64,000 nucleotides of DNA from positions 1 to 64,000 of the forward strand of contig JAFKGD010000006.1 of NCBI GenBank assembly GCA_017307855.1, written 5' to 3'. A model generated the notes under the pieces. That model searched no databases and was not told where the DNA came from. It was given only the letters and a program-made list of their open reading frames with translations. Positions 18,334 to 27,551 of this stretch are shown piece after piece. Position numbers and translations under genes: made by a program. Source of the DNA: Burkholderiales bacterium. GTDB taxonomy: Bacteria; Pseudomonadota; Gammaproteobacteria; Burkholderiales; Burkholderiaceae_C. How positions within the stretch are numbered: the first letter of the stretch is position 1; every line of letters starts with the position of its first letter.

Positions 18334-18933
18334 GCCCTCGGAAGGCTCTTCTGTGCTGTCCGCTTCGGCCTCTGCCTCCGCATTCACGCGCTTGACCAAC
18401 TGGTTGCTGGTGTTGCGAAGGCGCTGGGCGAGCAACTGCGTGAGCTTGACGAGCAGCTTGGCACCGGCGCCGGGGTGGTCGCGGATCAGGGCCGCGATGG
18501 CCTCGCGCGTGAGCACGCCGGCCTCCACGTCGCCCTGCGCCGTGCATGTCGCGTAGCGCGGTTCGCCATCGAGCATCGACATCTCGCCGATGGCTGCACC
18601 CTGGCGGATGACAGCCAGCCGCGAGGGCTCGCCGGTGGGGGAACGCTTGGTTACGTCCACCGTGCCCTCGAGCAGCAGAAGCATCCACCCGCCCACCTCG
18701 CCCTCGGCGATGAGCTGCTGGCCCGATCGTGCGCGCAGCAGCAGCATGGCCGACCCGAGCGCTTCGGCCTCATCCGGCGTGAAGTCTTCCAGCAATGCCG
18801 CGTTGTGCAGCAACCGCGGGCCACGCCCGGTCAGGCCCGCGCAGGTGCCGACCACGGCGAGGCCCGCCGCCTGCAGCTGCTCGGCCACCGCCAGCGTCGC
18901 GGCGCCAGGCTTCAGGGTACCTGCTGCAGCCAT
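18331..18933 (-). CDS. Cyclic nucleotide-binding domain protein
   Basis: A 200-residue protein with one CRP-type cyclic nucleotide-binding fold: QQLIAEGEVGGWMLLLLEGTVDV, then the phosphate-binding-cassette-like region GAAIGEMSMLDGEPRYATCTA. There is no DNA-binding domain. A helical N-terminal part and a charged C-terminal tail rich in Glu and Ala flank it. Its start overlaps the end of the lipoprotein gene by 22 nt, so it belongs to the Mla-like operon and may sense a nucleotide or act as a scaffold. No such partner exists in the E. coli mla operon. Its stop codon lies within repeat copy B. Confidence 0.82.
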   Translation of the reverse strand: MAAAGTLKPGAATLAVAEQLQAAGLAVVGTCAGLTGRGPRLLHNAALLEDFTPDEAEALGSAMLLLRARSGQQLIAEGEVGGWMLLLLEGTVDVTKRSPTGEPSRLAVIRQGAAIGEMSMLDGEPRYATCTAQGDVEAGVLTREAIAALIRDHPGAGAKLLVKLTQLLAQRLRNTSNQLVKRVNAEAEAEADSTEEPSEG

Positions 18934-19595
18934 TGGGCGATGTCCTCGATCGCCGCGTCGGTGGCGGCGGCCAGCGCGCGCACGCCACCGCTGGCGTCGC
19001 CGCTGTCGGCCGGTCGCGTGGCCACCACGGCGCGCTGGCCCAGCAGGCGGTCGCCGACCGTCGTGCTTTCGGTCAGCGTGACGCGCAGCCGCACCACGCC
19101 GCGGCTGGCGGTGGGACTGTCGAAATGGTGCGTGAACTCGTCGAGCTCGACGCGCAGGGTGTGCGGCACGCGGCCGCCGACGCGCGCCTGGGAAGCCGCT
19201 TCTTCTGCGGTGAATACAGCTCGCCTCTCACCGAGCGCCTCGCGCATGCGCCGGCGCACCAGCAGCGCCGGCAGTGCACTCCATCGCGCCTGGGCATAGG
19301 GGCGCAGCTGGTTCGCGTCAGCATAGGCCAGGCGATAGAGAACGGCCGTGCTGTCGAGCATGCCGGCAGCTTCGACGTCGGCCAGCGCGATGGCCGGCAG
19401 CGGCGCTCGCCGGTCCTGGGGGCGCGGCGTCAGCGGACCGGGGCCGAAGTCGTAGAGCGTGGAGCGCACCGGCTTGTCCGGAAGGGAACAACCCGCCAGC
19501 ACCAGGCCGGCCGCGCCGGCGAGCAGCAGCACGCCTCGGCGCGAATTCAGGGCTGGCAGCGGTGGTTGGCGGAAGACGGAACGGTCGGCGGTCAT
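18912..19595 (-). CDS. ABC-type transport auxiliary lipoprotein (PqiC/DUF330-like)
   Basis: A 227-residue outer-membrane-directed lipoprotein. The N-terminal region has SRRGVLLLAGAAGLVLAGC, a hydrophobic stretch ending in a lipobox (LAGC, cleavage before Cys). The mature part matches the ABC-type transport auxiliary component family found after MCE proteins, analogous to PqiC. It overlaps the MCE gene by 4 nt (ATGA), so it is translationally coupled. The likely role is as the outer-membrane end of a phospholipid or lipid shuttle. Confidence 0.85.
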   Translation of the reverse strand: MTADRSVFRQPPLPALNSRRGVLLLAGAAGLVLAGCSLPDKPVRSTLYDFGPGPLTPRPQDRRAPLPAIALADVEAAGMLDSTAVLYRLAYADANQLRPYAQARWSALPALLVRRRMREALGERRAVFTAEEAASQARVGGRVPHTLRVELDEFTHHFDSPTASRGVVRLRVTLTESTTVGDRLLGQRAVVATRPADSGDASGGVRALAAATDAAIEDIAQWLQQVP

Positions 19596-20575
19596 GGCGT
19601 GGCTCCTGCGCGCGGCGCGGTGAATCCTTCTTCGCCCGGGCCCGGCGGCACGGGGCCATTGCCGAACAGCAGGGATTGCGGGTTGTCGTTGATGGAGTTG
19701 GCGGCCCGGCTGAGCTGGCGCGCGGCGCGCGAGGTTTCCTCGGTCACGCGGTTGATGCGCGGCAGCGTGGCCGAGTTGAACGAATCGGCCGCATGCGAGA
19801 GGGCCTGCGTGCCTTCGGCCAGGCGGTCGATCGGGCCGTCCTTGGCGTTGAGCCGGCGCGCCGTGTTGCCGATGTCTTCCGAGGCCTTCGCCACGTTGTC
19901 GGCCGCCGTCTTCATCGAGACCATGGCGGCGCTGGTGTCGCGCGCGGCCGGCGCCAGCGATGCCAGGGCCGGATCGAGGCGCTGCGTCACCGTGGCATCG
20001 AGCCGCTCGGTCAGCCGGTTGACGCCGCCGGCGGCCGCGCTGAGATTGCCCAGGGTGTCCTGCACCAGCTTCTGGTTGTCGGGGCCGATGATCTCGTTGA
20101 CACGGCGCGTGGTGATCTCCACCTGTTCGAGGATGGCCTCACCACGCGAGGCCAGCTGCGAGAACAACGAGGGCTTGAGCGGCAGCCGCGGCGGCTTCTC
20201 GGGGTTGGGCGGAAGCGGCTCGGTGGATTCGCCTTCATCGTCGAGCTGGATGAACGCCAGGCCCGTCACACCCTGCTGCGACAGCTGCGCGAAGGTGGAA
20301 CGCGTCATCGGTGTGTCGTCGGCCACGGTGATGCGCACCAGCACGTTGCCGCGCACCTGGGGATCGAAGCCGATCTCGGTCACGCGGCCCACCGTGAGCC
20401 CGCGGTAGCGGACGGCCGCCTGCGGCTGCAGACCGGCCACCGATTCGCGCGTGGACATTTCATAGATGTTGCGCACTTCGGTGTCACGCATCAACCACAT
20501 CGACATCGCCACGAGCAGCGCCGCGACGCCAATGACGAAGAAGCCGGCGGCCATGGCATGGGCCTTGTTTTCCAT
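19592..20575 (-). CDS. MlaD/MCE-domain lipid transport protein
   Basis: A 327-residue protein with a single N-terminal transmembrane helix (AAGFFVIGVAALLVAMSMWLM) and one MCE domain (VAGLQPQAAVRYRGLTVGRV, then the LVRITVADD strand and GLAFIQLDD). A long helical C-terminal region follows, with repeated SLAPAARDTSAAM-like heptads. This is the MlaD-type hexameric ring protein that links the inner-membrane ABC transporter to the periplasm. It is encoded 22 nt after the ATPase and overlaps the lipoprotein gene, in the standard permease-ATPase-MCE order. Confidence 0.9.
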   Translation of the reverse strand: MENKAHAMAAGFFVIGVAALLVAMSMWLMRDTEVRNIYEMSTRESVAGLQPQAAVRYRGLTVGRVTEIGFDPQVRGNVLVRITVADDTPMTRSTFAQLSQQGVTGLAFIQLDDEGESTEPLPPNPEKPPRLPLKPSLFSQLASRGEAILEQVEITTRRVNEIIGPDNQKLVQDTLGNLSAAAGGVNRLTERLDATVTQRLDPALASLAPAARDTSAAMVSMKTAADNVAKASEDIGNTARRLNAKDGPIDRLAEGTQALSHAADSFNSATLPRINRVTEETSRAARQLSRAANSINDNPQSLLFGNGPVPPGPGEEGFTAPRAGATP

Positions 20576-20597
20576 TGCTTTCTCCTTTGCGTTCCTG

Positions 20598-21425
20598 CTA
20601 CACCGCGAACGGATACTCGCGCAGCAATTCCATTGCCCGCTGGCCGCGTTCGCCCAGGAAGAAGTTGTGGATGAACGGATGCGGGAAGGCGATCACGTCC
20701 TTCGGTGGTCCGTCCACGATGACTTTCTGCTCGGCCAGCACGGCGATGCGCGTGGACAGCTCGTAGAGCGTGTCCAGGTCGTGCGTGACCATGACCACCG
20801 TGAGGTCGAGCTCGCGATGCAGCGCGCGCAGCAAGGTGCAGAAACCGTCGGAGCTGTCGGGATCGAGCCCGGCGGTGGGTTCGTCCAGCAGCAGGAGCGG
20901 CGGGTCCATGATGAGCGCGCGCGCCAGCGCCACGCGCTTGACCATGCCACCCGACAGGTCGGACGGCATCTTGTGCGCGTCCTTGGCCGACAGGCCCACC
21001 ATCTGCAGCTTCACCAGCGCGGCATCGCGTACCAGTTCGTCGGGCAGGATCTTGAATTCGCGCAGCGGAAAGGCGATGTTCTCCAGCACGTTGAACGCCG
21101 AGAACAGCGCACCGTGCTGGAAGAGCATGCCCACGCTGCCCGCCGCCTCGCGCCCGCCCAGGCTGCCCACGGGGCGACCCAGCACGCGGATGCTGCCGCG
21201 CGCCGGCGTCTCCAGCCCGAGGATCTGGCGCAGCAACACCGTCTTGCCCGTGCCCGAGCCCCCCACCAGCGAGAGCACCTCGCCGCGGCGGATGGTGAGG
21301 TCGAGGTCGCGGTGGATCACCACCTCGCCGTCCTCGCTGTCGAACACGGTCCACAGGCGCTCGATCTCGACGACGCGGCCGTCGTCCTGCGCTGCCGTGT
21401 CGGTGGTGCGCGTGCCGTCGCTCAT
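20598..21425 (-). CDS. Mla-type ABC transporter ATP-binding protein
   Basis: A 275-residue ABC ATPase. Motifs in order are Walker A GGSGTGKTV, Q-loop MLFQHGALFS, signature LSGGMVKRVALARAL, Walker B LLLLDEPTAGLD and the switch His in VTHDL. The LSGGM variant and FQ-x-GALF context are typical of the MlaF/Mkl group. It starts at 21425, one nt after the permease stop. The short downstream ATG is preferred over upstream in-frame ones that overlap the permease. Confidence 0.92.
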   Translation of the reverse strand: MSDGTRTTDTAAQDDGRVVEIERLWTVFDSEDGEVVIHRDLDLTIRRGEVLSLVGGSGTGKTVLLRQILGLETPARGSIRVLGRPVGSLGGREAAGSVGMLFQHGALFSAFNVLENIAFPLREFKILPDELVRDAALVKLQMVGLSAKDAHKMPSDLSGGMVKRVALARALIMDPPLLLLDEPTAGLDPDSSDGFCTLLRALHRELDLTVVMVTHDLDTLYELSTRIAVLAEQKVIVDGPPKDVIAFPHPFIHNFFLGERGQRAMELLREYPFAV

Positions 21426-21426
21426 C

Positions 21427-22533
21427 TCACACGCCCACACTCTTGAAAACCACGGCGAACAGCGCATCGACGAGGATCACCACCGTGATCGAGGTCACCA
21501 CCGACGACGTCGTGCCCTGGCCCAGGCTCTCGGTGTTGGGCTTGACGCGCAGTCCGTAGTGGCAGCCCACCAACGCGATCAGCACGCCGAACACCACCGA
21601 CTTGGAGATCGCCAGCACCAGGTTGGACAGCTGGACCGCCTTGGGCAGCTCGGAGATGAAAAACGAGGGCGTGATGCCCAGCGAAAGATCGGCCGCCAGC
21701 ATGCCGCCCAGCAACGCGGCCACCGTGGTCCAGACGGTGATCAGCGGCATGGCCACCGCCAGGGCCATGGCGCGCGGCATCACCAGCCGGAAGCCGTGGC
21801 GGATGCCCATCACGCGCATGGCGTCGAGCTCTTCGGTCACGCGCATCACGCCGATCTGCGCCGTGATGGCCGAGCCCGAGCGGCCCGCGATCAGCACGGC
21901 CGCCAGCACCGGGCCGAGCTCTCGGATGAGCGACAGGCCCAGGATGTTGACGATGAACGCATCGGCGCCGAATTGCCGTAACTGCTGGGACGTGAGGTAG
22001 GCCAGCACCACGCCGATGAGAAAGCCCACCAGCGCCGTGATCGGCATCGCCGTCGCGCCGATGTGGAAGAGGTGTCCCGACACATCGCGCCAGGGCCCCT
22101 GGTGAGGCGCACGCGCCAGCCGCAGCAGATCCAGGAAGAGCTGGCCCACCAGCTTCACGAGATCGCGCAGATGCTCACGCAGCGCGAACAGGCGGCCACC
22201 CAGCGACAGGAAACGTTCGGACAGCGAATGACCCGAATCGGGCGGGGCGTCGACGGTGAACTCGGCCACGTGCGCGAGCACGGCACGCTGGGCTTCGCTC
22301 GCATCGAGCGGCTCGGGCCAGACACGCCCCCAGTGGTTCCACAGGAGCTGCGCGCCGACGTGATCGAGTTGGCCCACGCCTTGCAGGCTCCACGCGGCCT
22401 TGGCATCGGCCGTGCGCAGCCCATCGCCCACCGACCGCCATGCCGTGGGCACCGTGAGACTCACCGCCGTCCAGTCACCGCTGGCGACGACCGTCGCGCC
22501 GTCGAGGCGGATGCGTGGCGTGGAGTCCTCCAT
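21427..22533 (-). CDS. MlaE-type permease with N-terminal STAS-like extension
   Basis: A 368-residue permease of the MlaE family. The C-terminal 250 residues hold the family core (GHLFHIGATAMPITALVGFLIG, ELGPVLAAVLIAGRSGSAI, EELDAMRVMG). About 110 N-terminal residues (from MEDSTPRIRLDG, with WTAVSLTVP and a predicted alternating beta/alpha pattern) look like a fused STAS domain. In E. coli this is a separate protein, MlaB. First gene of the four-part lipid transport operon. No MlaC gene is present. Confidence 0.85.
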   Translation of the reverse strand: MEDSTPRIRLDGATVVASGDWTAVSLTVPTAWRSVGDGLRTADAKAAWSLQGVGQLDHVGAQLLWNHWGRVWPEPLDASEAQRAVLAHVAEFTVDAPPDSGHSLSERFLSLGGRLFALREHLRDLVKLVGQLFLDLLRLARAPHQGPWRDVSGHLFHIGATAMPITALVGFLIGVVLAYLTSQQLRQFGADAFIVNILGLSLIRELGPVLAAVLIAGRSGSAITAQIGVMRVTEELDAMRVMGIRHGFRLVMPRAMALAVAMPLITVWTTVAALLGGMLAADLSLGITPSFFISELPKAVQLSNLVLAISKSVVFGVLIALVGCHYGLRVKPNTESLGQGTTSSVVTSITVVILVDALFAVVFKSVGV

Positions 22534-22691
22534 GAATCGTGTGTTCGTGCGTCGATGCGAAGCTGTGAGGCCAGGGCCCGCGCCGCATGGCGGAGCCTGA
22601 GGTGACAGCTGGCATCCTAACGGCTGGCACCGTCGGCGGTGTAGGCCAAGACCGGGAAAAAATCCGCGGTTCCTGCAAACGCGTGAGTGCT

Positions 22692-22711
22692 GGCCCCCCG
22701 TTCAGGGGGCC
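22692..22711. other. GC hairpin overlapping the 3' end of the LysR gene
   Basis: Perfect 7-bp arms GGCCCCC and GGGGGCC around a 6-nt loop, straddling the LysR stop codon. It lacks a U-tract on the minus strand. It resembles the first hairpin of the dispersed repeat but has no CACTGCGTGT core, so it may be a decayed copy or just a GC hairpin. Confidence 0.3.
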
Positions 22712-23646
22712 TGAAAACCCCGTGCCAGCCCGTCGCGCAGGTGCTCGACCACACACTGTACGGCGCGCGGCACCTGCGGCGACCAGGGCCGGATCGCATA
22801 CAGCCGCGCGCCGAAGAACCCTTGCGGGCGCCAGCCCTGCAGCACGGGCACCAAATCCTGGGCACCCGCAGCCGGGCGGGCGCTGAAGTCCGGCAGCAGG
22901 CCGACTCCCAGGCCCGCCACCACGGCCTCGCGCAGTACTTCGCTGTTGTTGGCCTTGAACGGCCCGTCGACCGCCACCGTGACGGGCTGCGCGCCGCGCC
23001 GGGCGGGCAGGCGCTCAAAGCTCCATCCCTGCACCGTGCCGGGGCGAAGGTAGAGCAGGCAATCGTGCGCCGACAGGTCCTGCGGATGCCGCGGCGTGCC
23101 GCGTCGCGCGAGGTAGTCGGGGCTGGCCACCAGCACCGAGCGGGTGTCGCACAGCGCCCAGGCCACGTGCGTGTCGGGCGGTGCATGCGTGTGGCGGATG
23201 GCGAGATCGAAACCCTCGTGCGCGAGGTTGACGAATCGGTCGGTCAGGTCGAGCTCGACGCGGATTTCGGGATAGCGCAGCAGCAGCGGCGCCATCAAGG
23301 GCGCGATGTGCTGCCGGCCCAGCGCCACGGGCGCCGTGATGCGCACCACGCCGCGCGGTGTGGCGGCCAGGTCGCGCACGGCGGCGAAGCTGTGTTCGAT
23401 GCGCGCGAAGGATGGCTCGGTTTCGGCGACCAGTTGCTGCCCCGCGGCGGTGAGCGCGACCGATCGCGTGGTGCGCACCACCAGCGGCACGCCGGCGGCG
23501 CGCTCCAGTTCGGCCACGCGCAGGCTCACGGTGGCCTTGGAGACACCCAGCCGGCGCGCGGCCTGGGTGTAGCTGCGCGTCTGCCCCAGCACCGTGAGCA
23601 GATGCAGGTCGGCGAGGACGGGAGCGAGGCGCGAAGACGAAGCCAT
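22702..23646 (-). CDS. LysR-family transcriptional regulator (likely controls mmsA)
   Basis: A 314-residue LysR-type regulator with winged HTH ([20 protein letters not shown], then [14 protein letters not shown]) and an effector domain of the CrgA/DmlR subgroup ([28 protein letters not shown]). It is divergent from mmsA across 137 bp that contain a perfect 22-bp palindrome, so it probably controls mmsA and itself. The start MASSSRLAP at 23646 is preferred; longer in-frame starts would run through the palindrome. Confidence 0.92.
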   Translation of the reverse strand: MASSSRLAPVLADLHLLTVLGQTRSYTQAARRLGVSKATVSLRVAELERAAGVPLVVRTTRSVALTAAGQQLVAETEPSFARIEHSFAAVRDLAATPRGVVRITAPVALGRQHIAPLMAPLLLRYPEIRVELDLTDRFVNLAHEGFDLAIRHTHAPPDTHVAWALCDTRSVLVASPDYLARRGTPRHPQDLSAHDCLLYLRPGTVQGWSFERLPARRGAQPVTVAVDGPFKANNSEVLREAVVAGLGVGLLPDFSARPAAGAQDLVPVLQGWRPQGFFGARLYAIRPWSPQVPRAVQCVVEHLRDGLARGFQAP

Positions 23647-23667
23647 GGCAGGAAGAGTGGCACGCCG

Positions 23668-23689
23668 ATTGTTCGATGTATCGAACAAT
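23668..23689. promoter_or_regulatory. 22-bp perfect palindrome, likely LysR operator
   Basis: Arms ATTGTTCGAT and ATCGAACAAT with a 2-bp centre, 22 nt upstream of the LysR start and about 20 bp before the mmsA -35. It fits the T-N11-A rule for LysR boxes and stands out in GC-rich DNA. Confidence 0.65.
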
Positions 23690-23708
23690 GAAGTCAAGCC
23701 AGGTGTCT

Positions 23709-23736
23709 TTGCAAAGCACGCGCGCACGCCTAGACT
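23709..23736 (+). promoter_or_regulatory. Putative mmsA promoter
   Basis: -35 TTGCAA (23709-23714), a 16-nt spacer and -10 TAGACT (23731-23736), just downstream of the palindrome. A regulator bound at the palindrome would touch the -35. Confidence 0.4.
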
Positions 23737-23783
23737 GGCTCTCCTACTTCCGCAGACTCCACCGAACGAACGAGACCCGCGCC

Positions 23784-25307
23784 ATGACCGCCACGCCTTC
23801 CTCCATCCCCACCATCGCCCATTGGATCGCCGGCCAGCCGGCCGCTGGCGGCACGCGCCAGCAGGATGTCTTCAACCCCGCCACGGGTGCCGTCGCGGGC
23901 CGCGTCGCGCTCGCCGATACGGCCGCTGTCGATCAGGCCGTGGCCGCCGCGCAGGCCGCCTTCCCGGCCTGGGCCGACACGCCGCCGCTGCGCCGGGCGC
24001 GCGTGATGTTCAAGTTCCTCGAGCTGCTCAACCAGAACCGCGACGCGCTGGCGAAGATGATCACGCTCGAGCACGGCAAGGTGTTCACCGATGCGCAGGG
24101 CGAAGTCACGCGCGGCATCGACATCGTCGAGTTCGCCACCGGCATTCCGCAACTGCTCAAGGGCGACTACACCGAACAGGTCTCCACCGGCATCGACAAC
24201 TGGACGATGCGCCAGCCGCTGGGCGTGGTGGCCGGCATCACGCCGTTCAACTTCCCTGTGATGGTGCCGATGTGGATGTTCCCCGTGGCCATCGCCTGCG
24301 GCAACACCTTCGTGCTCAAGCCCAGCCCGACCGACCCGAGCGCCTCGCTCTTCATGGCCGAGTTGCTGAAGAAGGCCGGCCTGCCCGACGGCGTTTTCAA
24401 CGTCGTGCAGGGCGACAAGGAAGCGGTCGACGCACTGCTGGTGCACCCCGACGTGAAGGCCGTGTCGTTCGTGGGCTCCACGCCGATCGCCAACTACATC
24501 TACGAAACCGGCGCGCATCACGGCAAACGCGTGCAGGCACTGGGCGGCGCCAAGAACCACATGGTGGTCATGCCCGACGCCGACCTCGACCAGACGGTCG
24601 ATGCGCTGATCGGCTCGGCCTACGGCTCGGCCGGCGAACGCTGCATGGCGATCAGCGTGGCGGTGCTGGTGGGCGACGTGGCCGACAAGTTGATCCCGAA
24701 GCTGATCGAGCGCACGAAGACGCTCAAGGTGCTCGACGGAATGAACCTCGACGCCGAGATGGGGCCCATCGTCACCCGCGCCGCGCACGAGCGCATCAGC
24801 GGCTACATCGACGTGGGCGTGAACGAGGGCGCGAAGCTGCTGGTCGACGGCCGCGGCTTCTCGGGCCGGGCGGCGGGCGCGGGTTGCGACAACGGCTTCT
24901 GGATGGGCGGCACGCTGTTCGACCACGTGACCACCGGGATGCGCATCTACAAGGAAGAAATCTTCGGCCCCGTGCTCTCGTGCGTGCGCGTGAAGGATTT
25001 CGCCGAGGCGGTGAAGATCATCAACGAGCACGAGTTCGGCAACGGCGTGAGCTGCTTCACGCGCGACGGCAACGTCGCACGCGAGTTCTCGCGTCGCATC
25101 CAGGTGGGCATGGTGGGCATCAACGTGCCGATCCCGGTGCCGATGGCCTGGCACGGCTTCGGCGGCTGGAAACGCTCGCTGTTCGGCGACATGCATGCCT
25201 ACGGCGAGGAAGGCGTGCGCTTCTACACCCGGCAGAAGAGCGTGATGCAGCGCTGGCCCGAGAGCACCCCCAAGGGCGCCGAATTCGTCATGCCGACCTC
25301 GAAGTGA
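23784..25307 (+). CDS. mmsA: CoA-acylating methylmalonate-semialdehyde dehydrogenase
   Basis: MmsA oxidises methylmalonate or malonate semialdehyde to propionyl-CoA or acetyl-CoA with NAD and CoA, in valine, beta-alanine or inositol catabolism. The 507-residue protein has the MmsA features: [47 protein letters not shown], and the catalytic cysteine in GERCMAIS. The CMA context separates it from ordinary aldehyde dehydrogenases. It is divergent from a LysR gene with a palindromic operator, so it is probably induced by a pathway metabolite. No other mms genes are adjacent. Confidence 0.93.
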   Translation: MTATPSSIPTIAHWIAGQPAAGGTRQQDVFNPATGAVAGRVALADTAAVDQAVAAAQAAFPAWADTPPLRRARVMFKFLELLNQNRDALAKMITLEHGKVFTDAQGEVTRGIDIVEFATGIPQLLKGDYTEQVSTGIDNWTMRQPLGVVAGITPFNFPVMVPMWMFPVAIACGNTFVLKPSPTDPSASLFMAELLKKAGLPDGVFNVVQGDKEAVDALLVHPDVKAVSFVGSTPIANYIYETGAHHGKRVQALGGAKNHMVVMPDADLDQTVDALIGSAYGSAGERCMAISVAVLVGDVADKLIPKLIERTKTLKVLDGMNLDAEMGPIVTRAAHERISGYIDVGVNEGAKLLVDGRGFSGRAAGAGCDNGFWMGGTLFDHVTTGMRIYKEEIFGPVLSCVRVKDFAEAVKIINEHEFGNGVSCFTRDGNVAREFSRRIQVGMVGINVPIPVPMAWHGFGGWKRSLFGDMHAYGEEGVRFYTRQKSVMQRWPESTPKGAEFVMPTSK

Positions 25308-25319
25308 GGCCGGTCGGCC

Positions 25320-25357
25320 GGGGCTGAAAGCCCCGCGCAAGCGGGCCGCGCCACAAT
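25320..25357 (+). promoter_or_regulatory. Hairpin after mmsA and -10 element before the GMC gene
   Basis: A GGGGCT-GAA-AGCCCC hairpin (25320-25334) follows the mmsA stop without a U-tract. A CACAAT hexamer (25352-25357) resembles a -10 element 55 nt upstream of the GMC start. I see no good -35. Confidence 0.3.
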
Positions 25358-25411
25358 GCGCGGCACGACGCGTGCCCCTGATGCCGCGCGATGCACGAGG
25401 AGACAGGCCCG

Positions 25412-27130
25412 ATGAGCGCACCCGAGGCAACGCAGACGCCACCCGAGCTGACGTTCGACTACATCATCGTCGGCGGGGGCACGGCCGGCTGCCTGCTGGC
25501 CAACCGGCTGTCGGCCGACCGCAAGTTGCGGGTTCTGCTGGTCGAGGCCGGCCGCAAGGACGACTACCACTGGATCCACATCCCGGTGGGCTATCTCTAC
25601 TGCATCGGCAATCCGCGCACCGACTGGCTCTACAGCACGGAGGCCGAACCGGGTCTGGGCGGCCGCACGCTGCGCTATCCGCGCGGCAAGACGCTGGGCG
25701 GCAGCAGCAGCATCAACGGCATGATCTACATGCGCGGCCAGCGGCGCGACTACGACGGCTGGGCGCAGCTCACCGGCGACGACGCCTGGCGCTGGGAGAG
25801 CGTGCTGCCCGACTTCATGCGCCATGAAGACCACTACATCGGCGACGACGACCAGGCTGCGCTGCGCGACGCCGACTTCGGCCGCTACCACGGCCACGGC
25901 GGCGAATGGCGCGTGGAGAAGCAGCGCCTGCGCTGGGACATCCTCGACGCCTTCGCCGATGCCGCCCAGCAGGCCGGCATCCCCCACACGCGCGATTTCA
26001 ACCGCGGCGACAACGAGGGCGTGGGTTACTTCCAGGTCAACCAGAAGAACGGCTGGCGCTGGAACACGGCGCGCGCCTTCCTGCGGCCCGCCTGCTACGC
26101 CCGCTCCAACTTCGAGCAATGGACGGGCGCCCAGGTCTCGCGCGTGATCACCGAGGTGCAGGCCGACGGCAGCCTGCGCTGCACGGGCGTCGAGGTGCAC
26201 GACGGCGAAGGCCGCACCATCGCGCATGCCACGGCCGCCGTGGTGCTGTCGGCCGGCAGCATCGGCACGCCGCAACTGCTGCAGCTCTCGGGCATCGGCC
26301 CGGCGCCACTGCTGCAGCGGCACGGCATCACCGTGGTGGCCGACCTGCCGGGCGTGGGCGCCAACCTGCAGGACCACCTGCAGATCCGCGCGGTCTACCG
26401 CATCGATGGCGCGCCCACGCTCAACGTGCTGTCGTCGTCGCTCTGGGGCAAGGCGCGCATCGGGCTCGAATACCTGCTCTCGCGCAGCGGGCCGATGAGC
26501 ATGGCGCCCTCGCAGCTGGGTGCGTTCACGCGCAGCGATCCATCGCAGCCCTGGCCCAACATCGAGTACCACGTGCAGCCGCTGTCGCTCGATGCGTTCG
26601 GTGAGCCGTTGCACACCTTCCCGGCGTTCACCGCCAGCGTGTGCAACCTCAATCCCACCAGCCGCGGCACGGTGCAGATCCGCAGCGCGAAGTTCACCGA
26701 CGCGCCCGCCATCGCGCCCAACTACCTGGCCACACCGGAAGATCGCCAGGTGGCGGCAGATTCGCTGCGCGTCACGCGCCGCATCGTGGCGCAGCCGGCG
26801 CTCGCGCGGTTCAGGCCCGAGGAATGGAAGCCCGGCCCGCAGTACCAGAGCGACGAAGAACTCGCGCGGCTGGCCGGCGAAATTGCCACCACCATCTTCC
26901 ATCCCGTGGGCACCACCAGGATGGGGCGCGACGGCGATCCGATGGCCGTGCTGGACAGCCGCCTGCGGGTGCGCGACGGGCGCGGTGGCGTGATCGCGGG
27001 GCTGCGCGTGGTCGATGCGGGCGCCATGCCCGTCATCACCAGCGGCAACACCAGCTCGCCCACGTTGATGATGGCCGAGAAGGCCGCCGGCTGGATGCGC
27101 GCCGAGGCACGCGCGGCGGCGTCGGCCTGA
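25412..27130 (+). CDS. GMC-family FAD oxidoreductase (choline/alcohol dehydrogenase-like)
   Basis: A 572-residue flavoprotein that oxidises alcohols. The Rossmann motif YIIVGGGTAGC and the ADP-site Glu in VEAG lie near the N-terminus. The GMC signature 1 region is RYPRGKTLGGSSSINGMIY, signature 2 is SAGSIGTPQLLQLSGIG, and the active-site His-Asn pair is likely FHPVGTTRMG and SGNTSSPT. The substrate could be choline, an aliphatic alcohol or polyethylene glycol. The ATG at 25412 has a GAGGAGA ribosome site 8 nt upstream; an earlier in-frame ATG at 25391 is weaker. No betaine-aldehyde dehydrogenase or BetI is nearby. Confidence 0.9.
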   Translation: MSAPEATQTPPELTFDYIIVGGGTAGCLLANRLSADRKLRVLLVEAGRKDDYHWIHIPVGYLYCIGNPRTDWLYSTEAEPGLGGRTLRYPRGKTLGGSSSINGMIYMRGQRRDYDGWAQLTGDDAWRWESVLPDFMRHEDHYIGDDDQAALRDADFGRYHGHGGEWRVEKQRLRWDILDAFADAAQQAGIPHTRDFNRGDNEGVGYFQVNQKNGWRWNTARAFLRPACYARSNFEQWTGAQVSRVITEVQADGSLRCTGVEVHDGEGRTIAHATAAVVLSAGSIGTPQLLQLSGIGPAPLLQRHGITVVADLPGVGANLQDHLQIRAVYRIDGAPTLNVLSSSLWGKARIGLEYLLSRSGPMSMAPSQLGAFTRSDPSQPWPNIEYHVQPLSLDAFGEPLHTFPAFTASVCNLNPTSRGTVQIRSAKFTDAPAIAPNYLATPEDRQVAADSLRVTRRIVAQPALARFRPEEWKPGPQYQSDEELARLAGEIATTIFHPVGTTRMGRDGDPMAVLDSRLRVRDGRGGVIAGLRVVDAGAMPVITSGNTSSPTLMMAEKAAGWMRAEARAAASA

Positions 27131-27136
27131 AGGAGC

Positions 27137-27526
27137 TCAGCGCAGTCCGCCCACGTATCGGCTGCCACCTGCAGGCGGCGGCGGGCCGCCGGGAGGTTTG
27201 CCGCCGGGTCCGGGCGCTGCGCCCGGCGCCGGTCGCGCACTGGGCTCGCCCGGACGCATGGCGACGGTGCGCATGGCCGACTCCATGAACGACTGGCGCG
27301 CCTGGTCCAGCGGTGCATCCCAGGCGCGCTCCAGGCGCTGCGCCCACTCTTCGAGCTCGGGCGCGTTGTCCTCGGCGGCACGCTCGCGAGCGAACGCCAC
27401 CATGGCGCGCGCGTAGTCCTCGTTCACGGCCATCCATTCGGTGTCGGTGACGCGGCCCGTGCGCCGGCGCAGCAATACATGGAGATGGGCCGCGATGGCG
27501 ACCCGGTCGCTGGGAGAAAGTGACAT
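27137..27526 (-). CDS. Hypothetical protein downstream of amt
   Basis: A 129-residue protein I do not recognise. The N-terminal 85 residues are predicted helical and amphipathic (SDRVAIAAHLHVLLRRRTGRV, then ARAMVAFARERAAEDN). The last 35 are low complexity, rich in Pro, Gly and Ala. It has no signal peptide or membrane segment. An AGGAGA site 8 nt upstream supports the start at 27526. It follows amt by 25 nt and may share its nitrogen-controlled transcript, in the place where glnK often stands. Confidence 0.65.
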   Translation of the reverse strand: MSLSPSDRVAIAAHLHVLLRRRTGRVTDTEWMAVNEDYARAMVAFARERAAEDNAPELEEWAQRLERAWDAPLDQARQSFMESAMRTVAMRPGEPSARPAPGAAPGPGGKPPGGPPPPAGGSRYVGGLR

Positions 27527-27551
27527 GTCGGCGTTCTCCTGCACAGCGGGG

